Source: DATAFT01 sp035544635 (lineage in GTDB: Bacteria; Acidobacteriota; Thermoanaerobaculia; Multivoradales; Multivoraceae). Taken from it: 13,526 nucleotides of DNA. Each line of letters begins with the position of its first letter. Position 1 is the stretch's first letter. A model generated the notes under the pieces. That model worked only from the letters and a program-made list of their open reading frames with translations. It searched no databases and was not told the DNA's origin. The stretch lies in NCBI GenBank assembly GCA_035544635.1, contig DATKDQ010000124.1:1-13526 (forward strand). The letters run 5' to 3'. Shown in pieces: positions 1 to 7,844 of this stretch. A program made the translations under genes and the position numbers.

Positions 1-1
1 T

Positions 2-1933
2 TGGGACCGGGTGCTCGACCTGTCGGAGCGTCCCAACGGGCGCTGGTTCGTCGGCGGCGAAGTGAGCACCTGCTGGAACGCGCTCGACCGCCACGTCGAC
101 GGCGGGCGCGGCGGCCAGGCGGCGCTGATCTGGGACAGCCCGGTCACCGGGCAGACGCGCGCCTACACCTACCGCGAGCTGCGCGACGAGGTCGCGCGCG
201 CCGCCGGCGCCCTGCGCGCGCTCGGCGTCGAGCAGGGCGACCGCGTCATCCTCTACATGCCGATGGTGCCCGAGGCGGTCATCGGCATGCTGGCGTGCGC
301 GCGGCTGGGCGCCATCCACTCGGTGGTGTTCGGCGGCTTCGCGCCGCGTGAGCTCGCGACGCGCATCGACGACGCCAGGCCGCGCGTCATCCTCAGCGCG
401 TCGTGCGGGATCGAGGGCCAACGCGTCATCGCCTACAAGCCGCTGCTCGATGCCGCCATCGAGCTCGCAGCGTGGAAGCCCGAGCGTTGCGTCATCCTGC
501 AGCGCTCCTCCGCCGATCCCGCGACGGTCGCGCGCGCCGCGGAGAAAGCGTCCGCTCTCCCGCTCACCCGCGCCGAGGAAACGGCCGCGGCTCCGCCGCT
601 GCCGCTGCACGCCGCCGCCAGCGCACCGGCCGCCCTGGTGCGCGCCCAGCTCACACCCGGCCGCGACCTCGACTGGCGGGAGTGGATCGCCGCGGCTGCG
701 CCCGTCGACTGCGTGCCCGTTGCCGCCACCGATCCGCTCTACATCCTCTACACCTCGGGAACGACCGGCCGGCCGAAGGGCGTCGTCCGCGACCACGGCG
801 GCCACGCGGTGGCGCTGGCCTGGAGCATGCGGAACGTCTACGGCGTCGAGCCGGGCGAGGTGTTCTGGGCCGCCTCCGACGTGGGCTGGGTGGTGGGCCA
901 CTCCTACATCGTCTACGCGCCGCTCCTCCATGGCTGCACCTCGATCCTCTACGAAGGGAAGCCGGTGGGCACGCCCGATGCCGGCGCGTTCTGGCGGGTG
1001 ATCGCGCAGCACGACGTCTCGGTCCTCTTCACCGCCCCCACCGCGTTCCGCGCCATCAAGCGCGAGGACCCGCGGGGCGAGCACCTCCGCCGCTACGATC
1101 TCGCCCGCTTCCGCACGCTCTTCCTCGCCGGCGAGCGCGCCGATCCCGACACGCTGCGCTGGGCGGAATCGCTGCTCGGCGTGCCGGTCGTCGACCACTG
1201 GTGGCAGACCGAAAGCGGCTGGCCGATGGCGGCCAACTGCGCCGGGCTCGGCATGCTGCCGGTGAAGCACGGCTCGCCGACCAAGCCGGTGCCGGGCTAC
1301 GACGTGCGGGTGGTGGACGAGAAGGCGCGCGAGCTGCCGCGCGGCACCAGCGGCGCGATCGTGGTGAAGCTGCCGCTCCCGCCCGGATGCCTGCCCACGC
1401 TGTGGCAGGACGACGCCGGCTTCGCCAGCTCGTACCTCGAAGAGTTTCCGGGGTTCTACAAGACCGCGGACGCCGGCTTTCTGGACGACGAGGGCTACCT
1501 CTACGTCATGAGCCGCACCGACGACATCCTCAACGTCGCCGGGCACCGGCTCTCGACCGGCGGCATGGAGGAGGTGCTCGCGGCCCATCCGGATGTCGCC
1601 GAGTGCGCGGTGATCGGCGTGGCCGACCCGCTCAAGGGTCAGGTGCCGCTCGGCCTCGTGGTGCTCAAGGCGGGCGTGGAGCGGCCGCACCAGGAGATCG
1701 CGCGCGAGTGCATCGCGGCGGTGCGCGAAGCCATCGGACCGGTGGCGTCGTTCAAGATCGCAGCCGTGGTCGAACGGCTGCCGAAGACGCGCTCGGGCAA
1801 GGTGCTGCGCGGCACCATGCGTCGCATCGCCGACGGTGAGGAGTGGCGGATGCCGGCGACCATCGACGACCCCGCCATCCTCGACGAGATCGGCGACGCG
1901 CTGCGCCGGCTCGGGTACCCGCCTTCGAGCTGA
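2..1933 (+). CDS. prpE: Propionyl-CoA/short-chain acyl-CoA synthetase, 5' end missing
   Basis: An AMP-forming ligase that activates a short-chain acid, probably propionate, with ATP and CoA in the cytoplasm. Numbering from the GTG codon at 11, the adenylating-enzyme motifs come in order: P-loop YTSGTTGRPKG (247-257), WWQTESGWP (397-405), the YKTAD...GYLYVMSRTDDILNVAGHR hinge region (483-513) and the catalytic lysine of PKTRSGK (K597). The GWP after WWQTES is typical of PrpE/ACSS3 rather than acetyl-CoA synthetase, which usually has GG. The frame stays open to the left edge (codons W-D-R precede the GTG) and the usual N-terminal residues of the family are missing, so the true start lies upstream. 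K597 is the residue that is acetylated to switch off related enzymes. An Ala/Pro-rich stretch at about 165-215 looks longer than in the relatives I know. Acetyl-CoA synthetase activity is the main alternative. The family is certain; the substrate is less so. Confidence 0.92.
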   Translation, partial: WDRVLDLSERPNGRWFVGGEVSTCWNALDRHVDGGRGGQAALIWDSPVTGQTRAYTYRELRDEVARAAGALRALGVEQGDRVILYMPMVPEAVIGMLACARLGAIHSVVFGGFAPRELATRIDDARPRVILSASCGIEGQRVIAYKPLLDAAIELAAWKPERCVILQRSSADPATVARAAEKASALPLTRAEETAAAPPLPLHAAASAPAALVRAQLTPGRDLDWREWIAAAAPVDCVPVAATDPLYILYTSGTTGRPKGVVRDHGGHAVALAWSMRNVYGVEPGEVFWAASDVGWVVGHSYIVYAPLLHGCTSILYEGKPVGTPDAGAFWRVIAQHDVSVLFTAPTAFRAIKREDPRGEHLRRYDLARFRTLFLAGERADPDTLRWAESLLGVPVVDHWWQTESGWPMAANCAGLGMLPVKHGSPTKPVPGYDVRVVDEKARELPRGTSGAIVVKLPLPPGCLPTLWQDDAGFASSYLEEFPGFYKTADAGFLDDEGYLYVMSRTDDILNVAGHRLSTGGMEEVLAAHPDVAECAVIGVADPLKGQVPLGLVVLKAGVERPHQEIARECIAAVREAIGPVASFKIAAVVERLPKTRSGKVLRGTMRRIADGEEWRMPATIDDPAILDEIGDALRRLGYPPSS

Positions 1934-2084
1934 GCCGACGCCGACGTTCCTCTCACCGCCCCACCGCGTCGAGTCGGCGACGGGTCACCGACGAAGGCGG
2001 CGCGGAGCCGCGGCAGCCAGACCGTCATGTGCTCGTAGTGGCACGGCAGTCTGGGTCCACGCCGCGCTACGCGCGAGGTCTGCC

Positions 2085-3986
2085 ATGATGACCGGGCAGG
2101 CCATGCCTCCACTGTCCTTCCTAATCCTGCTCGCGTTCGCTCCTCCCGACCAGCCGGGAGCGTTCGCGCTCCTCGAGGAGGCGCGGCGCGCCTATCGCGC
2201 GCTCTCCTCGTACGCCGACTCGGGAGAGATCGTGGTCGAGACGGCGGGCGGCGCCGAGGCGCGGTTCCACTTCGAGACCCGTTACCACTCCGGTCGGGGC
2301 AGCTACCTGCTCGAGCGACTCGGGGAGAGGTCGCCGGACGTGGTCGAGACGCCCGCGGTGTGGGCGGTCTGGCAGGACGAGGCCGGCGCCTTTCTCTACG
2401 ACGGGAGTGGCGACTCCTACCGTCCGGTCGAGTCGGTGGGCACGGCGCTCACCGAAATGCTCGGCGTACATCGCCGCGCGGCGGCGCTGGTGCCTCTGCT
2501 ACTGCTCGACGAGGAAGACTCGCTGTTCTCGCCGCTCTCGCCGCTCGCGGCCAGCGTCGCCGGCACGATCGGCTGCGGGCGCGGGTCGCCCCCGCCGGGC
2601 GATCCTGAGCCGACACCTGCGGGCCAGGGCGGCTCGGGCTCTCGAGGGCGGAGCGCATCAGCCGCTCGGCGCTGCTGGGCGATCGACGTCTCGCCGGAAA
2701 CCGGCCCCGACCTGCGGCTCCACCTCGACGCCGAGACCTACCTCGTGCGCGCGGCCGAGATCACGGTCGATTCGATCGAGGCGCTCGTCCCCGGGCCCGA
2801 CGTCGAGCGCGCCCGGCGCGAGGCGAGGCGTAGGCCGCGCGCCGGAGCCGAGGCGGCGCGGCTCGCCGTGCGCTACCAGCTCGAGAGCGACCCGACGCTC
2901 GCGGCCACGACCGCCTGGAGGCCGCCGGCCACCGCTCGACTGGCGCCGGGAACGGACACTGGAGCGGCGCTCCGGTTCGAAGCCGGTGCCGAGTCCATCC
3001 CATCGATCGAGCCCGACCAAGATCGCGGCCTGGTCTTCACGGAGGAGATCGAAGTCCGCCTGTCGACCGTCACGGTACGGGTCCTCGACGCCGCGGGACG
3101 CCCGATCCGGGATCTCGGCCCCGCGGACTTCGCGGTGCAGGTCGGCGGTGAGCCGGCGCGAGTCGAGTCGGTCGACTGGGTCGCGCCCTCGAGCGAGCGC
3201 TTCTCGCCGGAGGAGCTCACCGAGCTCGCCCGCTCCGGCGCGACGGTGCCGCCGGCGGGGCGCCTGATCGTCGTCTTCGTCCAGGCCGATCTTCACCCGA
3301 GCCGCGCCCCCGGCCACCTGCGGCTCCTCCCCGAGATCCGAAAGCTGCTCGCCACGATCCATCCGGAGGACGAGATCGCGGTGGTCTCGTTCGACTCCCA
3401 CCTCAAGCTGCGGCAGGACTTCACGCGCGACCCCGAGCTCGTCGAGGGCGCCATCTGGCGCGGTATCCGCACCGGCCGGCAGCGCGAGGCCGAGCCGGGG
3501 CGCTTCCCCTCCCTGGCGAAGCACCTCGACTTCGAAGCGGCGCGGCGCGCGGCGAGCCCCGAGCGCGCGCTGCGCGTCGTCGCCGAGGCACTCCTCCCCC
3601 TGCCCGGCGAGAAGATCCTGGTGTTCGCCGGCTGGGGGCTCGGCCGCTACTCGGCGGACGGCGTGCACATGCTCCCCGAGTACCACGAGACGCGCGAGGC
3701 GCTCGCGCGCGCCCGGGTCACCGTCTTCGTGCTCGACGTGACGCAGGCCGACTTCCACTCGCTCGAGGTCGGCCTCGAGACGATCGCGCAGGACACCGGC
3801 GGCACCTACGAGAAGACCTTCCGCCAACCGGCGCAGATGACGCAGCGGCTCGCACGCGCCCTGGAAGGGCACTACGAGATCGCGTTCTCCGCGCCGGCGG
3901 GCCTGGAGAAGGCGGGAAAGGTGAGGGTCGAGCTGGTCGGCCGGCGCGGGCAGGTCCTGCTGCGACCCACGCGTCCGGGGCGCTGA
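2085..3986 (+). CDS. Secreted LolA-like/VWFA-related domain protein
   Basis: A 633-residue exported protein of unknown function. The start at 2085 is chosen because GAGG (2075-2078) lies 6 bases upstream and a hydrophobic signal-like segment (about 9-19, PLSFLILLAFA) follows. ATGs at 2088 and 2103 are alternatives; the open frame extends to 1836 but overlaps the acyl-CoA synthetase gene. Residues about 30-235 resemble LolA-like proteins: a YADSGEI strand, AVWAVWQ, then CWAIDV and the strand LRLHLDAETYLVRAA. Residues about 325-605 match the VWFA-related family common in Acidobacteriota: VTVRVLDAAGRPIRDL...DFAV, LIVVFVQADL, then EDEIAVVSFD. The usual MIDAS DxSxS is replaced by ADLHPS, so canonical metal binding is doubtful. 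Residues 160-195 are Gly/Ser/Pro-rich and may hide a frame change. The signal peptide lacks N-terminal positive charges, so export is likely but not certain. It stands alone and converges with trmJ. Confidence 0.8.
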   Translation: MMTGQAMPPLSFLILLAFAPPDQPGAFALLEEARRAYRALSSYADSGEIVVETAGGAEARFHFETRYHSGRGSYLLERLGERSPDVVETPAVWAVWQDEAGAFLYDGSGDSYRPVESVGTALTEMLGVHRRAAALVPLLLLDEEDSLFSPLSPLAASVAGTIGCGRGSPPPGDPEPTPAGQGGSGSRGRSASAARRCWAIDVSPETGPDLRLHLDAETYLVRAAEITVDSIEALVPGPDVERARREARRRPRAGAEAARLAVRYQLESDPTLAATTAWRPPATARLAPGTDTGAALRFEAGAESIPSIEPDQDRGLVFTEEIEVRLSTVTVRVLDAAGRPIRDLGPADFAVQVGGEPARVESVDWVAPSSERFSPEELTELARSGATVPPAGRLIVVFVQADLHPSRAPGHLRLLPEIRKLLATIHPEDEIAVVSFDSHLKLRQDFTRDPELVEGAIWRGIRTGRQREAEPGRFPSLAKHLDFEAARRAASPERALRVVAEALLPLPGEKILVFAGWGLGRYSADGVHMLPEYHETREALARARVTVFVLDVTQADFHSLEVGLETIAQDTGGTYEKTFRQPAQMTQRLARALEGHYEIAFSAPAGLEKAGKVRVELVGRRGQVLLRPTRPGR

Positions 3987-3988
3987 GA

Positions 3989-4025
3989 CGGCGGCACGAT
4001 CGGCGCGATCGTTCCGCGGCCGCCG
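3989..4025. terminator. Hairpin between convergent genes, possible bidirectional terminator
   Basis: A two-part stem sits 2 bases after the stop of the VWFA gene and about 43 bases beyond the stop of trmJ on the other strand. The outer arms CGGCGGC (3989-3995) and GCCGCCG (4019-4025) pair, and the inner arms ACGATC (3996-4001) and GATCGT (4007-4012) pair around the loop GGCGC. Six unpaired bases (4013-4018) lie on one side. There is no U-tract on either strand, so intrinsic termination is uncertain; it may simply be a GC-rich hairpin that protects or pauses transcripts. Confidence 0.4.
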
Positions 4026-4068
4026 GCCCGATCCAGGGCGACTCGCCGGCGGCGCCGCACCGCCGGCC

Positions 4069-4884
4069 TCACGGCTCGCCTCCGCCGTCGGTCGGCGAGC
4101 CCCGGCCGCGTCGCAGCAGCGCGGTCACGATGCCGTGGAGGGTGCGCACCTCCTGCTGGGTGAGCTCCGCCCGGGTGAAGACGTTGCGGATGTTGCGCTC
4201 CATCGAGGGGCGCTTCTCCGGCACCTCGAAGAAGCCCTTCCGCTCGAGCTCTCCCTCGAGCCGGGTGAGGAGCTCCGACAGCTCCTGGTGCGTCGCCGGG
4301 CGCTCGGTCGGACGCGGGCCGCGATGGGGCCGCACCGCCGCCTCGCCGCCCAGCGCCCACCATTCCCACGCCAGGACGAGCACCGCCTGCGCCAGATTGA
4401 GGGAGGAGAAGTCGGGGTTCGCCGGGATGTGAAGAAGGCGCGCGGCGAGCACCACGTCGTCGTTGTCGAGGCCGGTCCGCTCGGGACCGAACAGCACCGC
4501 GCAACGCGCGCCTGCCGCGGCCGCCTCGCGCAGCTCGAGCGCTGCCGCGCGCGGCGCGGAGACCGGCTTGATCATGTCGCGCAGGCGCGCCGTCGCCGCG
4601 TAGAGGAGAGAGACGTCGGCGACCGCCGCCGCGGTCGAGCCGAACACCACCGCTCGATCCAGCACGACGTCGGCTCCGGCGGCCGAGCGATAGGCAGTGG
4701 CGTGCGGCCAACCGGCCCGCGGCGCGACCAGCCGCAGGTCGCCGAGGCCGAAGTTGAGCATCGCGCGCGCGACGGCGCCGATGTTCTCGGCGAGCTGCGG
4801 GCGGACGAGGACAACGACGGGCGACGCGACGCGCGGCGGCCGTGCGCTGGCCTCCGCCCCGTTCTCGATCATGTCCGAGCCCAT
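4069..4884 (-). CDS. trmJ: TrmJ-like tRNA (cytidine/uridine-2'-O-)-methyltransferase
   Basis: A 271-residue SPOUT-class methyltransferase. Characterised TrmJ enzymes put a 2'-O-methyl on nucleotide 32 of the tRNA anticodon loop using S-adenosylmethionine. The three SPOUT motifs are present: NIGAVARAMLNFG (34-46), CAVLFGPERTGLDN (128-141) and IPANPDFSSLNLAQAV (153-168), which build the knotted cofactor site. The C-terminal helical tail (about 198-258), with MERNIRNVFTRAEL, is typical of TrmJ and supports TrmJ over other SpoU/TrmH enzymes. The start at 4884 (residues MGSDMIEN) was chosen because it leaves a divergent intergenic region; the ATG at 4872 is an alternative and neither has a strong Shine-Dalgarno. 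The frame stays open further upstream into the EthD gene but shows no homology there. It converges on the VWFA gene. Confidence 0.88.
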   Translation of the reverse strand: MGSDMIENGAEASARPPRVASPVVVLVRPQLAENIGAVARAMLNFGLGDLRLVAPRAGWPHATAYRSAAGADVVLDRAVVFGSTAAAVADVSLLYAATARLRDMIKPVSAPRAAALELREAAAAGARCAVLFGPERTGLDNDDVVLAARLLHIPANPDFSSLNLAQAVLVLAWEWWALGGEAAVRPHRGPRPTERPATHQELSELLTRLEGELERKGFFEVPEKRPSMERNIRNVFTRAELTQQEVRTLHGIVTALLRRGRGSPTDGGGEP

Positions 4885-4911
4885 TTCCGCCGGCTCGCGG
4901 GCACGCTGCTC

Positions 4912-4941
4912 GACGTTCTCACGGCTGACGGTCTCACGGCT
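4912..4941. repeat. Two-copy 15-bp tandem repeat in the trmJ/EthD divergent region
   Basis: Two head-to-tail 15-mers, GACGTTCTCACGGCT (4912-4926) and GACGGTCTCACGGCT (4927-4941), differ at one base. They lie 28 bases upstream of the trmJ start and 64 bases upstream of the EthD-family ATG. They could be paired operator half-sites or a chance duplication. Confidence 0.6.
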
Positions 4942-4942
4942 G

Positions 4943-4951
4943 GGATATCCT
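4943..4951 (+). promoter_or_regulatory. Palindromic AT-rich box, possible -10 region of the EthD gene
   Basis: The perfect palindrome GGATATCC (4943-4950) overlaps TATCCT (4946-4951), which matches 4 of 6 bases of a TATAAT -10 box and is one of few AT-rich spots here. The best upstream match, CTGACG (4925-4930), lies at a short 15-base spacing inside the tandem repeat. A start of transcription near 4958 would give a leader of about 45 bases. Tentative. Confidence 0.25.
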
Positions 4952-5004
4952 AAGCCTTCGTCTCGAACGCGCCCGGTCCGAAAACGACGCTGGAAGGAGC
5001 CTCC

Positions 5005-5319
5005 ATGATCCGAGTCTCGGTCTTCTACCCGAACCAGTCCGGCTCCCGCTTCGACCTCGACTACTACGTGAAGCGCCACATGGCGCTGGTGGAGAGCAAG
5101 CTGGGAGAGCGGGGGCTGGTGCGCTGGGAGGTCGATCGCGGGCTCGGCGGCGGAGCGCCCGGAGCGCCGGCGCCCTACGTCGCCGCCGGACACCTGTACT
5201 TCGAGTCGCTCGACTCGTTCCAGCAGGCGTTCGGCGCGGCCGCCGGGGAGATCATGGCGGACGTTCCGAACTACACCGATCTCACTCCCCAGGTGCAGGT
5301 CAGCGAGATCGTGTCGTAG
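5005..5319 (+). CDS. EthD-family small dimeric alpha-beta barrel protein
   Basis: A 104-residue cytoplasmic protein. The opening IRVSVFYPNQSGSRFDLDYY followed by VKRHM matches the EthD family, in which an N-terminal strand precedes the (F)DxxYY...HM motif (here FDLDYY at 16-21 and HM at 25-26). A later aromatic segment, AAGHLYFESLDSFQQAF (60-76), and the closing QVQVSEIV strand also fit. Family members form ferredoxin-like dimers. The founding EthD is needed for ethyl tert-butyl ether breakdown, but most homologues, including stand-alone ones such as this, have no known reaction, so none is assigned. The start is secure: GGAAGGAG (4992-4999) sits 5 bases before the ATG. It is divergent from trmJ, with the tandem repeat between them, and appears monocistronic. 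Confidence 0.88.
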   Translation: MIRVSVFYPNQSGSRFDLDYYVKRHMALVESKLGERGLVRWEVDRGLGGGAPGAPAPYVAAGHLYFESLDSFQQAFGAAAGEIMADVPNYTDLTPQVQVSEIVS

Positions 5320-5352
5320 GCGCGCGTCGGTCGGCCGGCTCTCCAGCGGCGA

Positions 5353-5379
5353 GCCCTCCCCGCTCCCGGGGAGGAGGGC
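5353..5379. terminator. GC-rich hairpin downstream of the EthD gene
   Basis: GCCCTCC (5353-5359) pairs with GGAGGGC (5373-5379), and CCG (5360-5362) pairs with CGG (5367-5369) around a CTCC loop, leaving a GGA bulge (5370-5372). It begins 33 bases after the EthD stop and lies 92 bases before the kinase ATG. With no T-tract it is a possible terminator or a dispersed intergenic hairpin. The rest of 5320-5471 shows no clear promoter. Confidence 0.4.
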
Positions 5380-5471
5380 GCGAGCGGTGACGAGGAGAAG
5401 AGGCCGCCGCGGGAGCGAGCCCGCAGAGTGTCGACCACGCTCCGCTGCCGCGCCGCTCTAGGCCGACCGTC

Positions 5472-7814
5472 ATGCACATCGGCGAGACCGTCTCCCACTA
5501 TCGGATCGTCGGCAAGCTCGGCGAGGGCGGCATGGGAGTCGTCTACCACGCCGAGGACGTACGCCTCGGCCGGCCGGTGGCGCTCAAGGTGCTGGCGCCA
5601 CAGCTCGCCGCCGACGCCGTGGCCCGCCGCCGCTTCGCCGACGAGGCGCGGGCCGCCTCGGCGCTCGACCACCCCAACATCTGCGCGATCTACGACGTCG
5701 GAGAGGCGGACGGCGGACGGTTGTTCCTGGCGCTCGCGTTCTGCGAGGGCGAGACGCTGCGCGCCGCGCTCGACCGCCGCCCGATCGAGCCGCCGCGAGC
5801 GCTCACGATCGCCGCCCAGGTCGCCGACGGCCTCGCCGAGGCGCACGCCAAGAGCATTCTCCACCGCGACATCAAGCCGGCGAACCTGATGCTGCGTCCC
5901 GACGGGCTGGTGAAGATCCTCGACTTCGGGGTGGCCAAGCTCGAGCGCGACGCCGGCATCACCGGACCGACCGACAGCATCGGCAGCCCGGCCTACATGG
6001 CGCCCGAGCAGATCCGAAGCGGCCGCGTGGGGCCGGGCGTCGACCTGTGGTCGCTCGGCGTCGTGCTCTTCGAGATGATCACCGGACAGCGGCCGTTCGC
6101 GGGCGACGTGCACACCGTGCTCGACGGCATCCTCCACCGCGAGCCGCCTCCGCTCGATGCGCTACGCCCCGGCGTGCATCCCGAGATCTCGCGCATCGTG
6201 GCGCGCTCGCTGGCGAAGGATCCCGCCGTTCGCTACGGCTCGGCCCGCGAGCTCGCAGCCGATCTGCGCGCCACGGAGTCGGAGAGCGCCGAGCCCACCC
6301 GCATTGTCGACTCCCGGTCCGCGCCTGCGGGAGCGACGTCGTCCCAGGCGCGGTCGCAGCCCCAGACGCAGGGTGGGGCGTACGGCTCGGGAGGTCCGAG
6401 AGCGCAGGACGGCCAGGAGCCGCAAGCCAGCCTCGCCGTTCTCCCTTTCGCCGATCTGAGCCCGGCCCGCGATCAGGACTGGTTCTGCGAGGGCCTCGCC
6501 GAGGAGCTCATCACCGCGCTCGCCGAGGTGCGTGGGCTGCGCGTCGCGTCGCGCGCCTCGACATTCCAGTTCAGCGGCGAGGACCCGCGGGTGATCGGCG
6601 AGAAGCTGCGCGTCGAGACGCTCCTCACCGGAAGCGTCCGCTCGGCCGGTAAGCTGCTGCGCATCACCACCCAGCTGGTGCGCGTCGAGGACGGCTCGGT
6701 GCTCGCCTCGTCGCGCTACGACCGCGAGATGGAGGACATCTTCGCGATCCAGGAGGCGATCGCCGGCTCGGTGGTGGAGATCGTGAAGGCCCGTTTCGGC
6801 GAGCACATCACGCCGCCCCAGGTGAGGCGGCCGACCGAGAGCGTCGAGGCCTACAACCTCTACCTCAAGGGGCGGTACCACTGGAACCGGCGCACGCCGG
6901 ACGGATTCCGGAACGCGATCCGTTTCTTCGAGCAGGCGATCGCCATCGATCCGGGCTTCGCGCTGGGCTACGTGGGACAGGCCGACTCGCACGCCATGCT
7001 GGGGTTCTTCGGGCTCGCGCCCCCCCGGGCGGTGGTGGTCAAGGGCAAGGAGCTGTGCCTGCGCGCGCTCGAGCTGGATCCCACGCTCCCCGAGGCGAGA
7101 ACTGCGCTCGCCCTGCTTCACGGGCTCTACGAGTGGCAGTGGGAACGCTCGGAGGCCGAGCTGCGCGCGGTGCTCGATGCCCACCCGGGTCATGCCATGG
7201 CTCGCCACGCGCTCGCGATCTACGTGCTGGTCCCGCTGGGGCGCTTCGACGAGGCGCTGGTGGAGATGCGCGCCGCGCTCGCGATCGAGCCACTGTCGCT
7301 CCCGTTCAACGTGAACCTCGGTTTCATTCTCTACATGGCTCGTCGCTACGTGGAGGCCGAGCGCCAGCTGCTCACCACGCTGGAGCTGGATCCTGCCTAT
7401 CCGCTCGCCCTGCTCGCGCTCGGCGAGACCATCGCCCAGGTCGGAAGGGTGGACCAGGCGATCGACCTCATGAGGAAGCCCACGGACTCGATCGAGAACC
7501 GCGGCTTCCTGGGCGCGCACCTCGCTCGCGCCGGTCTGGTCTCGGAGGCTCGCGCCGTCCTCGCCGAGCTCTCCGATCCCGGGCCAGGCGGATACATGTC
7601 GCCCATCTTCGCGGCGCAGGTTCATCTTCACCTCGGCGAGACCGAGCGGGCGCTCGACCTGCTCGAGCGCGCGCTCGAGGAGGGCGCTCCGCGCCTGGTC
7701 TGGATCGGCGTGCGGCCTTCCTTCGATCCGCTGCGTGACCACCCGCGCTTCCAACGCATCCTGGACCGAATGCGTCTGCCCAACCTCGGGCCCGAGCACG
7801 CCGGCTCGAGTTGA
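5472..7814 (+). CDS. Soluble Ser/Thr protein kinase with TolB-like and TPR domains
   Basis: A 780-residue Hanks-type kinase with a signalling tail. The kinase domain (about 10-265) is complete: glycine loop GEGGMG (17-22), VALK with K39, alpha-C E58, HRDIKPAN (131-138, catalytic D133), DFG (151-153), YMAPE (175-179) and DLWSLG (191-196). A low-complexity Gln/Gly/Ser linker (about 272-318) follows. Next is a TolB N-terminal-like domain (about 320-445) opening SLAVLPFADLS and containing ITTQLV plus a DREMEDIFAIQ segment. TPR-type helices fill about 455-770 (for example NAIRFFEQAIAIDPGFALGY and AEAELR-like repeats). This architecture is frequent in Acidobacteriota. No transmembrane helix separates kinase and tail, unlike many relatives. 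The start fits the family opening (IGETVSHYRIVGKLGEGGMG), but the Shine-Dalgarno is weak. Substrates are unknown. The cyclase remnant follows after 30 bases. Confidence 0.93.
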   Translation: MHIGETVSHYRIVGKLGEGGMGVVYHAEDVRLGRPVALKVLAPQLAADAVARRRFADEARAASALDHPNICAIYDVGEADGGRLFLALAFCEGETLRAALDRRPIEPPRALTIAAQVADGLAEAHAKSILHRDIKPANLMLRPDGLVKILDFGVAKLERDAGITGPTDSIGSPAYMAPEQIRSGRVGPGVDLWSLGVVLFEMITGQRPFAGDVHTVLDGILHREPPPLDALRPGVHPEISRIVARSLAKDPAVRYGSARELAADLRATESESAEPTRIVDSRSAPAGATSSQARSQPQTQGGAYGSGGPRAQDGQEPQASLAVLPFADLSPARDQDWFCEGLAEELITALAEVRGLRVASRASTFQFSGEDPRVIGEKLRVETLLTGSVRSAGKLLRITTQLVRVEDGSVLASSRYDREMEDIFAIQEAIAGSVVEIVKARFGEHITPPQVRRPTESVEAYNLYLKGRYHWNRRTPDGFRNAIRFFEQAIAIDPGFALGYVGQADSHAMLGFFGLAPPRAVVVKGKELCLRALELDPTLPEARTALALLHGLYEWQWERSEAELRAVLDAHPGHAMARHALAIYVLVPLGRFDEALVEMRAALAIEPLSLPFNVNLGFILYMARRYVEAERQLLTTLELDPAYPLALLALGETIAQVGRVDQAIDLMRKPTDSIENRGFLGAHLARAGLVSEARAVLAELSDPGPGGYMSPIFAAQVHLHLGETERALDLLERALEEGAPRLVWIGVRPSFDPLRDHPRFQRILDRMRLPNLGPEHAGSS

Positions 7815-7844
7815 AGGAGGATCCGGCTGAGTGGGGATTCGGCG

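Noticed and set aside
1939..1979. Inverted repeat CGCCGAC/GTCGGCG after the acyl-CoA synthetase gene
   Set aside because: The loop of 27 bases is too long for a good terminator and there is no T-tract; seven-base GC arms are common by chance here.
2063..2078. Small stem CGCGC/GCGCG with a TAC loop next to the GAGG of the VWFA gene
   Set aside because: A 5-bp stem with a 3-base loop made only of CG repeats is expected by chance and leaves most of the ribosome-binding site free.
1836..2084. An upstream extension of the VWFA gene reaching into the acyl-CoA synthetase gene
   Set aside because: The added residues are Arg/Ser-rich with no homology and would put a signal-like segment 90 residues into the protein. 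GAGG at 2075-2078 supports the start at 2085.
2658..3872. A 404-codon minus-strand open frame opposite the VWFA gene
   Set aside because: It is antisense to recognisable VWFA-related motifs and its own product shows no signal peptide or known motif.
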